20,387 bases of DNA from Chara braunii (taxonomy: Eukaryota; Streptophyta; Charophyceae; Charales; Characeae): positions 615,637 through 636,023 of the forward strand of contig BFEA01000201.1 of the NCBI GenBank assembly GCA_003427395.1, in the 5' to 3' direction. Numbering within the stretch: the stretch's first letter is position 1; each line of letters begins with the position of its first letter. The position numbers and the translations under genes were made by a program. The notes beneath the pieces are model-generated. The model saw nothing but the letters and a program-made list of their open reading frames with translations, ran no database searches and was not told the origin of the DNA. Shown here in pieces: positions 6,380 to 14,722 of the stretch.

Positions 6380-6474
6380 TTTGGCCTGTCCGATGAGGAC
6401 CATATTTTAGAATGAGTGGTAGTCTCATGGATGATCACTCATCCCAAAAAATGGCCTTTACCGGACAGGTCAAA
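6380..6474. repeat. imperfect inverted repeat at the LINE-A 5' junction
   Basis: Two 39-nt arms (6380-6418 and 6436-6474) pair at 31 of 39 positions around a 17-nt loop; six of the eight mismatches are transition-type (G-T or A-C oppositions). A perfect 6-bp palindrome TGACCT-GAAA-AGGTCA (6364-6379) lies immediately to the left, and an A tract (6472-6488) ends the right arm. It overlaps the beginning of the ORF1 open frame, so that frame's true start is uncertain. Confidence 0.75.
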
Positions 6475-7441
6475 AAAAAAAAAAAAAAGTAAAAATTTGA
6501 AATGGAAAAAACTTAATGCGCAAGGATACTACGACCAGAGAGGACACTTGAGGCAGAGTCGGGATCCCCAGGGGAGTCAAGCTCCGTCAACGCCTACGTC
6601 ATCTGAATCGAAAGTGCAGATGGGGAGTGAGTTAGTAGGTGATGTGTTACCTGCATTGCAAGAGGGAGCTCTACGAGCAGAGGGATCCGAATCGTCGACG
6701 GGAAGCTCTTCCGGAGCAAGGAAGGGTAGAAGATCCTCAGCCATCAGACACGACAGAGGCACTAGGGCCGATACTATTAGAAGTGAACAACGGGAAAGTC
6801 TGATTAGAAAGGTAGTCCCGATAGTCTGCTCGATTACCAGCGCAGGAGCGATCTTCCTAGGCCGTTCGCAGACAGACGGCCTTCCCTGCATCCCCTCTGC
6901 TGACACGGATAGATCCCCAACCCCGAAAGAGATCATCAGTCGTACAAAGATGTTGTATGGGGACTACTTTCCAATCAGGATAATCCCGAAGTCACTCATG
7001 ATCAATATAGTTGTCCCGATCGAAGAGAAGATTTTTAAATTTTATTTTCCGATCCTGGATGCGAGAATTGATACAGGAACAGCGGATGTTTTGGCAGCTA
7101 ACGGCGTTCGATGGTTCCAGCTGGATGGGGTGAGGGAGAGGAATAGGCAGGAGTTGGAAACCATTACGGTAACTACAGGCATTACTGCTCTGCTGCTGTT
7201 AGAGCTCAACCAGAATCTGCCGGTAGAAGTCAACCTCCACTCCAATTTCTTGATAGATTCCCAAGCAGCCCAATGGGGTGCAAGCTCGCAATCAGCCCAA
7301 TCAGCCCAGTCAGGAAGTCCATCAAGACACAGCTCGATGGCACGCACACCGCTGGAAGTGCACAGAAGATGGGCGTCAGAGGCAGACATTGGCTCATCCC
7401 GCGTTCATTCAGAAGCGGACGCAGCTGGCCTCCATGGTTAA
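6416..7441 (+). CDS. LINE-A ORF1 protein, C-terminal part
   Basis: ORF1 proteins of L1-type elements coat the element RNA. The frame opens after a TGA at 6413-6415 and ends at TAA 7439-7441; the first ATG is at 6431 inside the hairpin, so the start is unreliable. The first 60 residues contain a Lys-run encoded by an A tract. Residues 60-120 are Ser/Gly/Arg-rich and probably disordered. Residues about 125-270 match the C-terminal domain of LINE-B ORF1 in conserved blocks (PIV, LP-S/C-I, an R-x-K-x-L-x-x-D block, FRI/PIRI, and a strand ending DAR). The C-terminal tail is Ser/Gln-rich. The DUF4283-like region and zinc knuckle of LINE-B are absent. The reading frame itself is unbroken. It overlaps ORF2 by 8 nt. 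Confidence 0.7.
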   Translation: MVVSWMITHPKKWPLPDRSKKKKKSKNLKWKKLNAQGYYDQRGHLRQSRDPQGSQAPSTPTSSESKVQMGSELVGDVLPALQEGALRAEGSESSTGSSSGARKGRRSSAIRHDRGTRADTIRSEQRESLIRKVVPIVCSITSAGAIFLGRSQTDGLPCIPSADTDRSPTPKEIISRTKMLYGDYFPIRIIPKSLMINIVVPIEEKIFKFYFPILDARIDTGTADVLAANGVRWFQLDGVRERNRQELETITVTTGITALLLLELNQNLPVEVNLHSNFLIDSQAAQWGASSQSAQSAQSGSPSRHSSMARTPLEVHRRWASEADIGSSRVHSEADAAGLHG

Positions 7442-8762
7442 GTTGTCGTTGGCCTCGTGGAATGTAAGGGGTTTGGGGGATTCATCAGGGAGAAGGAAGA
7501 AGAGCACGATTAAGTCATGGTTCTTCCACAAGCATGTCGACATCCTGTGTATGCAGGAAACGAGATTGGACGAGGATAAACTGAGGCTAGGGGCTGACTG
7601 GTGGGATGGGCCGCAGGTCTGGTCTCCGGCTCAAGAGACGAGGGGTGGTGTTTGCATCCTACTTCACCGTTCCTTACAGTCACAAGTGGTGGACTCAGAG
7701 ACAGATCTATGGGGCCGTTGGGCATGGTTCAAACTTCAGTCTGGTAATACTGACTGGGTCCTAAAGACGGTTTATGCGCCAGCGGACCCAGACTCTAGAA
7801 CCACATTCTTCAGAACGCTGCTGCCGGTCATACCGAAAGCAGACCGGTTAGCCATTACAGGGGACTGGAATGTCTCTCTGGACGAAGCCTTGACGGAGGG
7901 GTCGCGCACGACGGGTAGGAGGGATGCAGTAGCCCTGTTAGACCTTATGCAGGAGTTAGGCCTGCCAGACCCTTATCAGTCGTTGAGCCCTGCAGATTCT
8001 AGGTTCACATGGTTCTCCAACATCAGACGTGACAGGGGAGAGGTGACCCGCAGGCAGTTGGACTACTTCCTGTCCACCACTGAGCTGTCGCAGGGCATAA
8101 CAACAGTCAGAACCATGCTACACCTGTTGTCGGACCACCGCCCGGTACTGGCGGAAATGGTTCTCACTCCATCTGTGGATAGGGGTAAAGGCTATTTCAA
8201 GCTAAACTCATTGAACCTCAAAGATCCAGGTTTGAAACGGTGGGTAGAAGAACATATGGAATCGTGGAAGTCAGCAAGGCAATTCTTTCAGTCTACAGCA
8301 GAATGGCTTGATGGAGGCCTGGCGATCATCTCAGGCATGATGAGCGTCTGCTCTAGGATCCTGGCCAAGGGAAAAAATGTAAAGGATGAGAGGTGCAGGA
8401 GGAGAGTGGAGGAAGCGGAAAGGAGAATGGAAGCCCACCCAATCTCCGAACTGGTCTGGGCAGCAGAAAGGGAGCGGAGAATGGCAGAATGGGAGGGCCT
8501 ACAGGCAGCGAAACAGGCTGCCTGGGAAGAATTCCTGAGCATCAAAGGGATTGTGGTTCAGGACTGTCTCACGAAGGAGACATTCAAGAAACTCTTACCG
8601 AGCAGCTCGTTTCAGCAGGTGGTCGAGCTGAAACATCCGTTCGATGCCGCACTACCAGGCGCCGAGACGGCGGAAGGCATGCTAGAATACGCACGCCTGT
8701 ACTACGCGGACATCCTGACATCACGAAGGGGCAACTGCACAGCAGCCGCAGATCTTTCTTAA
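7434..8762 (+). CDS. LINE-A ORF2 segment 1: APE-type endonuclease domain
   Basis: Exonuclease-endonuclease-phosphatase fold. Residues at the expected catalytic positions are all present: N10 (SWNVRG), E42 (QETR), Y114 (VYAP), D144 and N146 (GDWN), D210 (LDYF) and D234/H235 (SDHRPV). After the domain comes a charged, Glu/Arg-rich helical linker (residues about 290-400) leading toward the RT. The open stretch ends at the premature TAA. Confidence 0.88.
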   Translation: MVKLSLASWNVRGLGDSSGRRKKSTIKSWFFHKHVDILCMQETRLDEDKLRLGADWWDGPQVWSPAQETRGGVCILLHRSLQSQVVDSETDLWGRWAWFKLQSGNTDWVLKTVYAPADPDSRTTFFRTLLPVIPKADRLAITGDWNVSLDEALTEGSRTTGRRDAVALLDLMQELGLPDPYQSLSPADSRFTWFSNIRRDRGEVTRRQLDYFLSTTELSQGITTVRTMLHLLSDHRPVLAEMVLTPSVDRGKGYFKLNSLNLKDPGLKRWVEEHMESWKSARQFFQSTAEWLDGGLAIISGMMSVCSRILAKGKNVKDERCRRRVEEAERRMEAHPISELVWAAERERRMAEWEGLQAAKQAAWEEFLSIKGIVVQDCLTKETFKKLLPSSSFQQVVELKHPFDAALPGAETAEGMLEYARLYYADILTSRRGNCTAAADLS

Positions 8763-8835
8763 GAGTCAGATATATGGAAAGACACTGAGGTTCTTCTAAC
8801 TAATGAGGAAAGGTTGGCATTGGATCGTCCAATAA

Positions 8836-10032
8836 GTGGAGGAGTTGAGCCAGACAGTGAAGGTGATGGCATCGGGAAAGTGCCCGGGGATAAATGGACT
8901 GACTGTCGAGTTCTATAGAACCTGTTGGGAGGCATTGGGCCCAGCCCTGGTGGAAGTGTTTAACGAGGTGTTGACGGGCGGCCGGTTGGGTGAGGTAATG
9001 ACGCATGGTGTCATTTCGCTCATGTTCAAGAAGGGGGATAAGGCTAATGTTCGGAAGTACAGGCCTATCTCCGTCTTGAACGTGGATTACAAGATCCTGG
9101 CGAAGACGTTGGCGTTACGTTTGGGGAGAATTCTACCCAGGCTAGTTAAGAATGATCAGGGTGCTTTTGTCCAGGGCAGGTCTATATTTTACAACATTCT
9201 GACGGCGATAGAGGCTCTGGAGGTAGTAAAAGCGGAGAACAACAATATTGCCATCCTGCTGCTTGATCTGGAGAAGGCGTATGACAGGGTGGGGTGGCCA
9301 TTTGTTCTAACAACGTTGAGGAAATTAGGCTTTGGCCAGGGGTTCAGCAGGTGGATAGTGGCAATGTACACTTTTGCCACGTCCTCGGTCGCAGTCAACG
9401 GTCACCTATCTCGCTCCTTCAACTTGTCTCGCTCACTAAGGCAGGGCTGCCCTTTAGCTCCGCTACTGTTCGTCTTGCAGCTAGAGATTCCACTCAATCG
9501 GATCAGGAAACACCCGGGGATCAGAGGCATTAGACTCACGGAAGATAGAGATTGCAGGGTGAAGGCACTAGCCGACGATCTGTTCATTGTGTCAGAGAAC
9601 ACAGAGACATCTTTAAATGCTCTGAAGGCGGTCCTCTCTGAATATTCCTTCCTCTCGGAGGCCCTAGTGAATTGGTCCAAGTCAACCTTTATTCTCCCGG
9701 AAACGTACTCGCTGCAGGTGGAGTGGGGCATGAAAAGGGTGATCAGTTCCTCTGGAGAACGGTTTCTGGGCGTCATGATCAGCTTACAGGTGATGGGCTC
9801 TGTGCAAGGCCTTGTTCTGCAGCAGAGAATCGCTGCTCGTCTCCAAGTGTGGGGGCCGGCCGGTCACCTGTCAATTTTTGGTCGGGCCCTGGTGGTCAAT
9901 GTGGCGCTATGGGCTCTGTTGTGGTTTGTGGGTACGGTAAGAGAAATCTCAACAGCAATCTTAACTGCAATTCGTAGATTTGTGGCCAGATTTTTGTGGA
10001 AACCTAGGGCAGGGATAGACGGGGGTTCATGA
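8836..10032 (+). CDS. LINE-A ORF2 segment 2: reverse transcriptase domain
   Basis: RVT_1-type domain in the frame shifted against segment 1; the true protein would continue from the endonuclease, so GTG 8836 is not a start. Motifs, counted from 8836: RPISVLN (76-82), motif A LLLDLEKAYD with D144 and D150, motif B RQGCPLAP (202-209), motif C L-A-D-D (245-248, bases 9568-9579), VNWSKS and the FLGV motif. Motif C has Leu where most L1 RTs have Phe or Tyr before ADD. The segment ends by frameshift. Confidence 0.88.
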   Translation: MEELSQTVKVMASGKCPGINGLTVEFYRTCWEALGPALVEVFNEVLTGGRLGEVMTHGVISLMFKKGDKANVRKYRPISVLNVDYKILAKTLALRLGRILPRLVKNDQGAFVQGRSIFYNILTAIEALEVVKAENNNIAILLLDLEKAYDRVGWPFVLTTLRKLGFGQGFSRWIVAMYTFATSSVAVNGHLSRSFNLSRSLRQGCPLAPLLFVLQLEIPLNRIRKHPGIRGIRLTEDRDCRVKALADDLFIVSENTETSLNALKAVLSEYSFLSEALVNWSKSTFILPETYSLQVEWGMKRVISSSGERFLGVMISLQVMGSVQGLVLQQRIAARLQVWGPAGHLSIFGRALVVNVALWALLWFVGTVREISTAILTAIRRFVARFLWKPRAGIDGGS

Positions 10033-11615
10033 CCAAAGTGGCATGGGAATTGATCACCTTTGACAGAGAAGAGGGGGGTCTCGGTCTGATTGACCCACAC
10101 AGGAAGAACGGGCCGCAGTTGAGAAATTGGATAGCTAACGTTGCCACTACGGACCTGAGAGAGGTTTGGTTACTGTCGGCAGAGCGCATCCTGATGAGGG
10201 TGTGGGAACTCTCGAGGCCAACGGACGTGTGGGTCTGTTTCTTCATGCGCTCCTTCATGAACAAGAGGCTGAAGTCAGAGCTCTGGGAAGCTATCCACAA
10301 GGCGTGGAAAGACCACCCACCGGACCTACTCACAGAACCCCTTACGAATGAAGAAGTCCTCCTCCAACCCCTCTTCGAGAATCCGTCTATCGTAGATGAA
10401 CAAGGGCTCCCTTTCTCTGTTGGGACGGAGGCAGCTGCGTTTGGCCTGGCCTGGATTCATCGAGGGATCAGCCAGATCCGTTATCTATGGTCTGACTTGC
10501 TGGGCACTTGGCACCCTTTCGCAGAAGTGAAAACGCATCTGCAAGGTCTGCGGAGGGTCGAACAAAATTGGGAAAGACTCTTGTCAGCTATTCCGCCGAC
10601 TTGGAGACAGAGGCTGGGTCCATAAGGGGTAGACCCAGTGGGGGCTTGGTACCTCCCGCCCGCCCAGGTGATCACGGAGATAGTGTGGAAGGTCCAAGTC
10701 ATCACTCCAAGCGGGTTCAAAAAAGTACAAGTGTGGAAAGTCGAAGACAGGCCCTCTTCGAAGCTGATTCAAGTTGGGGAAGAGGAAGTGAAAAGTTGGA
10801 CGAACCCCCCACAGATCAGGGTCGGTAGAGCACCTCTCAGAGATCTCTTGATTGATGCGGTGGCTTGGCAATGGTCTGGCGGTAACTCAGGTCCCATGGA
10901 CTTAGTGTCATTCTCAGTGGGAGAATCCTACAGAAGAGCAGACAGGAGAACTAGATCGCCCGCCTCGGTAGCAATTGCTAGATGGAGTGCAGTCCTGATT
11001 GATGACTTGCAGGGTCAAGAGGCAAAGTTCAGAAAGTTGTGGAGGACTTTATTGGAGCTACCCAACCCCAAGCAGGCAAGCGTGCTATGGCTCCTCTCCC
11101 TACTAGTCACTCCGTGGTCTGTCTGGTTGGTTAGCAGGGGCATGGAGGTCAACATGGGATGCACTCGCTGCACCTGGTCCTTTGAGTCCACCAGGCATGT
11201 CTGGTGGGATTGCCCAGCCTCTAAGAGAGTCTGGCAATGGCGGGAAAGTCACTGGAACCAGATGGGTGGGAGAGACATAGAATGGAATGAAAGGTGGGTA
11301 CTGCTGGGGTTTGTGCCAGAAGAGAGAACAGGTTTGAGAGGGTGGGCGTACGTCGCGCAGGTGGCCAGAGCGGTCATCTGCTCTGCAATATGGGCAGACA
11401 GAAAACACGCTCTATTTGAGGGTCGCCCGTTCTCAGACGTAGAGATGAAGGCTACGATCAAGAAAGGACTGAGACAGGCTATCTGGGTCGATTGGAAGCG
11501 GAAGGTTAAGCAAGGAAGAGGCTCTCGGCAGGCAAGATGGTGGTTTCTGAAGACGTGGGCCCAGGGGAACCGTTTGGTGGGGTTTCACAGGTCCAAGGGC
11601 CTGGTGATTTCTTAA
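10029..11615 (+). CDS. LINE-A ORF2 segment 3: connection region, zinc finger and C-terminus
   Basis: Continues the ORF2 protein after the second frameshift (TKVAWELITFD matches SKVAWDTL in LINE-B), with TAA at 10623-10625 dividing it. The Cys/His finger at 11160-11213 has spacing CX2CX8HX4C (CTRC, then RHVWWDC). The Trp-rich end (AIWADRK, WWFLKTWAQGN) is the usual terminus of this kind of LINE. It ends at TAA 11613-11615. Confidence 0.82.
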
Positions 11616-12052
11616 TGGCTGAGGTAGCCTGTGGCTAATGTTAGTAGGGAAGGTTAGTGGGTAGATAGCAAGCCTCTCGGATACCATAGCACTCGGTTCT
11701 GGAGGCTATGTAGATTACTCGGAGTGCCCAGACAAACCAGGTCACTCGGTTGTTAGGGCCACAGTGGGCCAGGTAGGAGAGTGACGTAGGAGTTTGGGAC
11801 CCAGACCCCGAGGGCCAGGTCCATTGGGCCACATTAGTCCCAGCTTTAGCCTTTAGGTAGTGATGGTAGAATAGGCCTGTGGGCAAGATCTCTATTTCCT
11901 TTGGTTGAAAGACTGCAGTTGCTCGCCACTTTATAAGTGGATTCATATTAATATGGGTAAATGTGACTAAAGTTGCGACTAAGGTTAAAGGAAAGTGATA
12001 GTTAAAATACAAAGTAGTTAGGAGGAATTTGGAACTCAGTGGTCTTGAGTTC
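11616..12052 (+). other. LINE-A 3' untranslated region
   Basis: About 437 nt without coding potential. It lacks the GAGGTCCCCGGCCTC tail block found at the ends of LINE-B, LINE-C and the element at 20302, and it has no A tail, so its last part is probably lost or displaced by LINE-C. Confidence 0.6.
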
Positions 12053-12119
12053 TTTTTTTTTTTTTTTTTTTTTTTTGGAAAGCATTTTCATTTCATTGAT
12101 CAAAAGAAAACTTTGGGAC

Positions 12120-12180
12120 GAGGCCGGGGACCTCAATTCGACCCGGAGTTATCCTGGCAGCCTCAACCAGTTTCGCTTAC
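12120..12180 (-). repeat. conserved lineage-1 tail block, copy in LINE-C
   Basis: About 60 nt shared with 12928-12990 and, on the other strand, 20302-20361. On the minus strand it includes AACTCCGGGTCGAATTGAGG followed by TCCCCGGCCTC. It can fold as CCGGG/CCCGG or as GAGG/CCTC, and probably belongs to the 3' end recognised by the RT. Confidence 0.8.
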
Positions 12181-12499
12181 GAGCCAAGCTCGACTACCAA
12201 TCCCAGCTGATCCAAAATTCTCAAAATATTTGCTGGGAACCGGGCCCAGCGTCCCTTCTTTAATAGCTTCCCAAAAAGTAAATCTTTAACGCGCAATGTA
12301 AAAAGGTTGAGCTATCTGATACACGCTGGCTATTCAGCTCTCTTTGCAGAAAATCAATCACAATTCTTGACACATTCTGACTTTTACCACTTCGTGCAGA
12401 AAACCTGTACATCTGAAAAGAACTCCGCTTCTGCCTAATATGGCCTGTAACCTTAGACCAATACTATTCCAGTTATGTAGTCTAAGCTAAAAGAACAGC

Positions 12500-12792
12500 C
12501 TAAGACGGCTGTAACCATCGTGAGATCGCCAACTTCCCATCCATGGATACTGAGGCCAATTGGTTTCCCAGTGCCCAAGTGTTAAGGAACCATTGGCGAG
12601 ATCTCCCCAGGGGTTGCAAACAGGAATTCCAGTCTGCTAAAATCGTCCTCCTCAAAATAGATTGAACCTGCTGTTGCTGTTGGAATACCGAGATCTTCTC
12701 ACTCTTGAAGACCATAGCGTTCCTGGCCCTCCAAATTTCTTCCAAGATTATCCCTCTGCAGACCAAAGCCACATAGCCTAAGCCTCCCCTGA
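12500..12792 (-). pseudogene. LINE-C ORF2 C-terminal fragment
   Basis: The frame FRGGLGYVALVCRGIILE followed by IWRARN aligns with the end of ORF2 in LINE-A (LRGWAYVAQVARAVI then IWADRK) and LINE-B (EGWGYIAQVGRVI then IWADRN), and continues to a W-FLNTWALGNQL block before TAG at 12500-12502. A short Gln run (QQQQQ) is specific to this copy. No zinc finger or RT remains. Confidence 0.72.
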
Positions 12793-12834
12793 ATTTTTTT
12801 ATTTTTTATTTTTCCCCTCACCCTCCCCCCTTCT

Positions 12835-12870
12835 CTCTTCCTCCTCTTCCTCCTCTTCCTCCTCTTCCTC
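12835..12870 (+). repeat. (CTCTTCCTC)4 pyrimidine repeat
   Basis: Four perfect 9-bp units, purine-rich on the minus strand, lying just left of the LINE-B A tail and preceded by other C/T-rich sequence. Confidence 0.92.
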
Positions 12871-12893
12871 TCCCCTTTTTTTTTTTTTTTTTT

Positions 12894-13268
12894 CGAAGAA
12901 GTTAAACTTTATTTCAAACGAATGGTCGAGGCCGGGGACCTCACAATTCAACCCGGAGTTATCCCGGCAGCATCAACCGGCTTAGCTTAAACAGAGTCAT
13001 CCTGTATCAACATTCATAGTAACACGTGTGTATTCCTAATACAAGTCCAACTCAGAAACCCACCCTAATCTAACCTACACTATACTAACCTACCTATACA
13101 CAGATCTATCAGCGATCTGGAACCCGACCTACCTCGGTCGGGAGGAAACATTGTCCCTTTTTCGAAACTTGGCCCTCTCCTACCCACCCTCCCCCGCGAC
13201 CTACTGTGACCGCCGACTGGAACCGAGTGCCCTGGTTCCTCTAACTACGACCTACAACCCTACCCTCT
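12894..13268 (-). other. LINE-B 3' UTR with AATAAA signal
   Basis: About 375 nt from the ORF2 stop to the A tail. AATAAA at 12913-12908 lies 15 nt before the A tail, as expected for a polyadenylation signal. Confidence 0.75.
12928..12990 (-). repeat. conserved lineage-1 tail block, copy in LINE-B
   Basis: Near-identical to 12120-12180 apart from a 3-nt insertion in the loop (GAATTGTGAGG in place of GAATTGAGG). Confidence 0.85.
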
Positions 13269-14722
13269 TTATCTCCCTTCAATCCAACGCCCCAACACCA
13301 ACCTCCCTTCAGGGGAGATGTGAGCCAACCTCAAGCCCCACGTTCGTCGGAACCAAGTTTCCCCCCTGGAGTGAGCCTGTTGGCCCCGTCTCCTTGCCCA
13401 GTCCGCCCTTATCGCAGTAGCCAGGAGACTCTTGAACAACTCTTCGGCCTGCTTTTCTGGCAAGCTCTCGCCTTTGAATCTGAGATTGTTCCTGTCCGCC
13501 CAGATGACCCAGAACATGATAACCCTTCCTACTTGGGCAATGTATCCCCATCCCTCGGTGATGCTGGTATTAGCTGGTAGGCTGCTAGTTAGGGCCCATC
13601 TCTCTCCCGTCAAATCCATTCTCTCTGCAAATCTGTTCCAGTGGTAGGCCCACCACTTCCATCATTTACGTGACCTTGGACATTCCCACCAGAGATGTTG
13701 CATAGTCTCTGGACCTTCCTTGCACCAGTCACAGGTTGTGTTCACTACCATCCCCTTATCTGCCAACCACTGAGAAGTAGGAACCGCTAGATGAGACTAG
13801 AGTCACAGGAGGGAAGCCATTTTCTGTGACGGCAGGGCTTGCAACTGTGACCACAACCTGGTAAGTTTAGATTCTGAAGGTGGCTGCAGGTGAGAGACTT
13901 GTTGTGCCCATCGTCTACCTACTCTTGCGCTTACCGTCTCTGAGTCGGATTGCATTTTAAAGATCAGATTGGCATCCAACTTCTCCAAACCCATTACCAC
14001 TGAGTCACCTAGGCGCCAACCCCAGACCTCCGGATCTATCTTCAACTTGTTCAAACCTACCCCATTCCCTACCAACACAGGAATGAAGTGGAAACCTTCT
14101 TCTTTCGGAGACCTTAATCTGACCCGGATTTCTTTTAGCCCACCCAAACCATATTGAATCCTCATCCCGTTTCTTTCCAGCGTGGGGAGGTTTGGAAGCG
14201 ATTGCTTATACGTCTCCAGCCAACACTTACCAGATTTGTCCTCCGTCCAACTCTCCAATCTGCAAAACTGATCAGCCTCCTCTGTGTCTGAAACATACCA
14301 AGTACCTGGGGAGTCTACACCTTCAGGACCCAGCTGTTGCCTCCATTCTGCCGGGATGGCCTGAACTAATTGAGTAAAACGAGCCTCCTGATCTGGTAGT
14401 TGTCCCAACAGTACCTTCAGCTGATCCTTGGAGATCCAACAGTTGGTACTGGCCTACCACAAATCACCGATCAAGCAAACACCTTTCTGTATCCAGCTCT
14501 GGCCAAAACATCCAGGTCTCCTCTCCAAGGAGAACCATTCCCCATCCGGCCCTCTAATCCGATCGTTTTCAAACAGGTGCTGACACTTGACCTCAGTCTT
14601 AGTCTTCGGAGCCCGGTTCAAAGTGGGTCTGCATTTTCTCCACGCCACCCATATATCCCAGGGTCTCGCAAAGCCCCATTCTTTCGCCATCAAGGACTCG
14701 GCCAGCACCACCCAGTCGGTAT

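Larger units (their letters stand above)
7434..11615 (+). pseudogene. LINE-A ORF2: endonuclease-reverse transcriptase (broken)
   Basis: ORF2 nicks target DNA and reverse-transcribes the element RNA from the nick. The start is ATG 7434, within the last codons of ORF1 and collinear with LINE-B. Four lesions are seen: TAA at 8760-8762; a frameshift near 8835 (fits loss of 2 nt); a frameshift near 10024 (fits loss of 1 nt); and TAA at 10623-10625, where LINE-B has Glu. About 1394 codons in all, the same as LINE-B. Domain order is APE-type endonuclease, RT, thumb/connection, Cys/His finger and a Trp-rich C-terminus. No RNase H is visible. Confidence 0.88.
6416..12052 (+). mobile_element. LINE-A: L1-type non-LTR retrotransposon, lineage 1
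   Basis: ORF1 and ORF2 are both present in the normal order, with the ORF2 start overlapping the ORF1 end. ORF1 is about 400 residues shorter at its N-terminus than in LINE-B and lacks the zinc knuckle, so the copy is 5'-truncated or rearranged, with the junction in or near the hairpin and A tract at 6380-6488. At the 3' side no A tail of its own is seen: sequence runs to 12052, where the tail of LINE-C begins in the opposite orientation. The exact borders are not fixed because no target-site duplication was found. Confidence 0.8.
12053..12792 (-). mobile_element. LINE-C: 5'-truncated lineage-1 LINE copy
   Basis: It has a 24-nt A tail (T tract 12053-12076), a 3' region with the conserved tail block (12120-12180) and only the last part of ORF2. 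The coding match starts at about 12792 next to an A/T-rich low-complexity stretch, which fits abortive reverse transcription. Part of its 3' region (12230-12251) is the GGGACGCTGGGCCCGG head shared with the SINE-like repeats. No target-site duplication was found. Confidence 0.7.

Noticed and set aside
7042-7389. Minus-strand frame opposite LINE-A ORF1, and similar antisense frames over the LINE ORFs
   Set aside because: They are mirror frames of well-supported coding sequence with no domain of their own.
10623-10625. TAA in LINE-A ORF2 as a natural boundary between two proteins
   Set aside because: LINE-B reads straight through the aligned position (GPEGVD), so it is a premature stop.
12120-12180. 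tRNA-derived SINE head in the lineage-1 tail block
   Set aside because: TTCGA resembles part of a box B, but the spacing and the box A match are poor, and the block sits at the 3' ends of LINEs.
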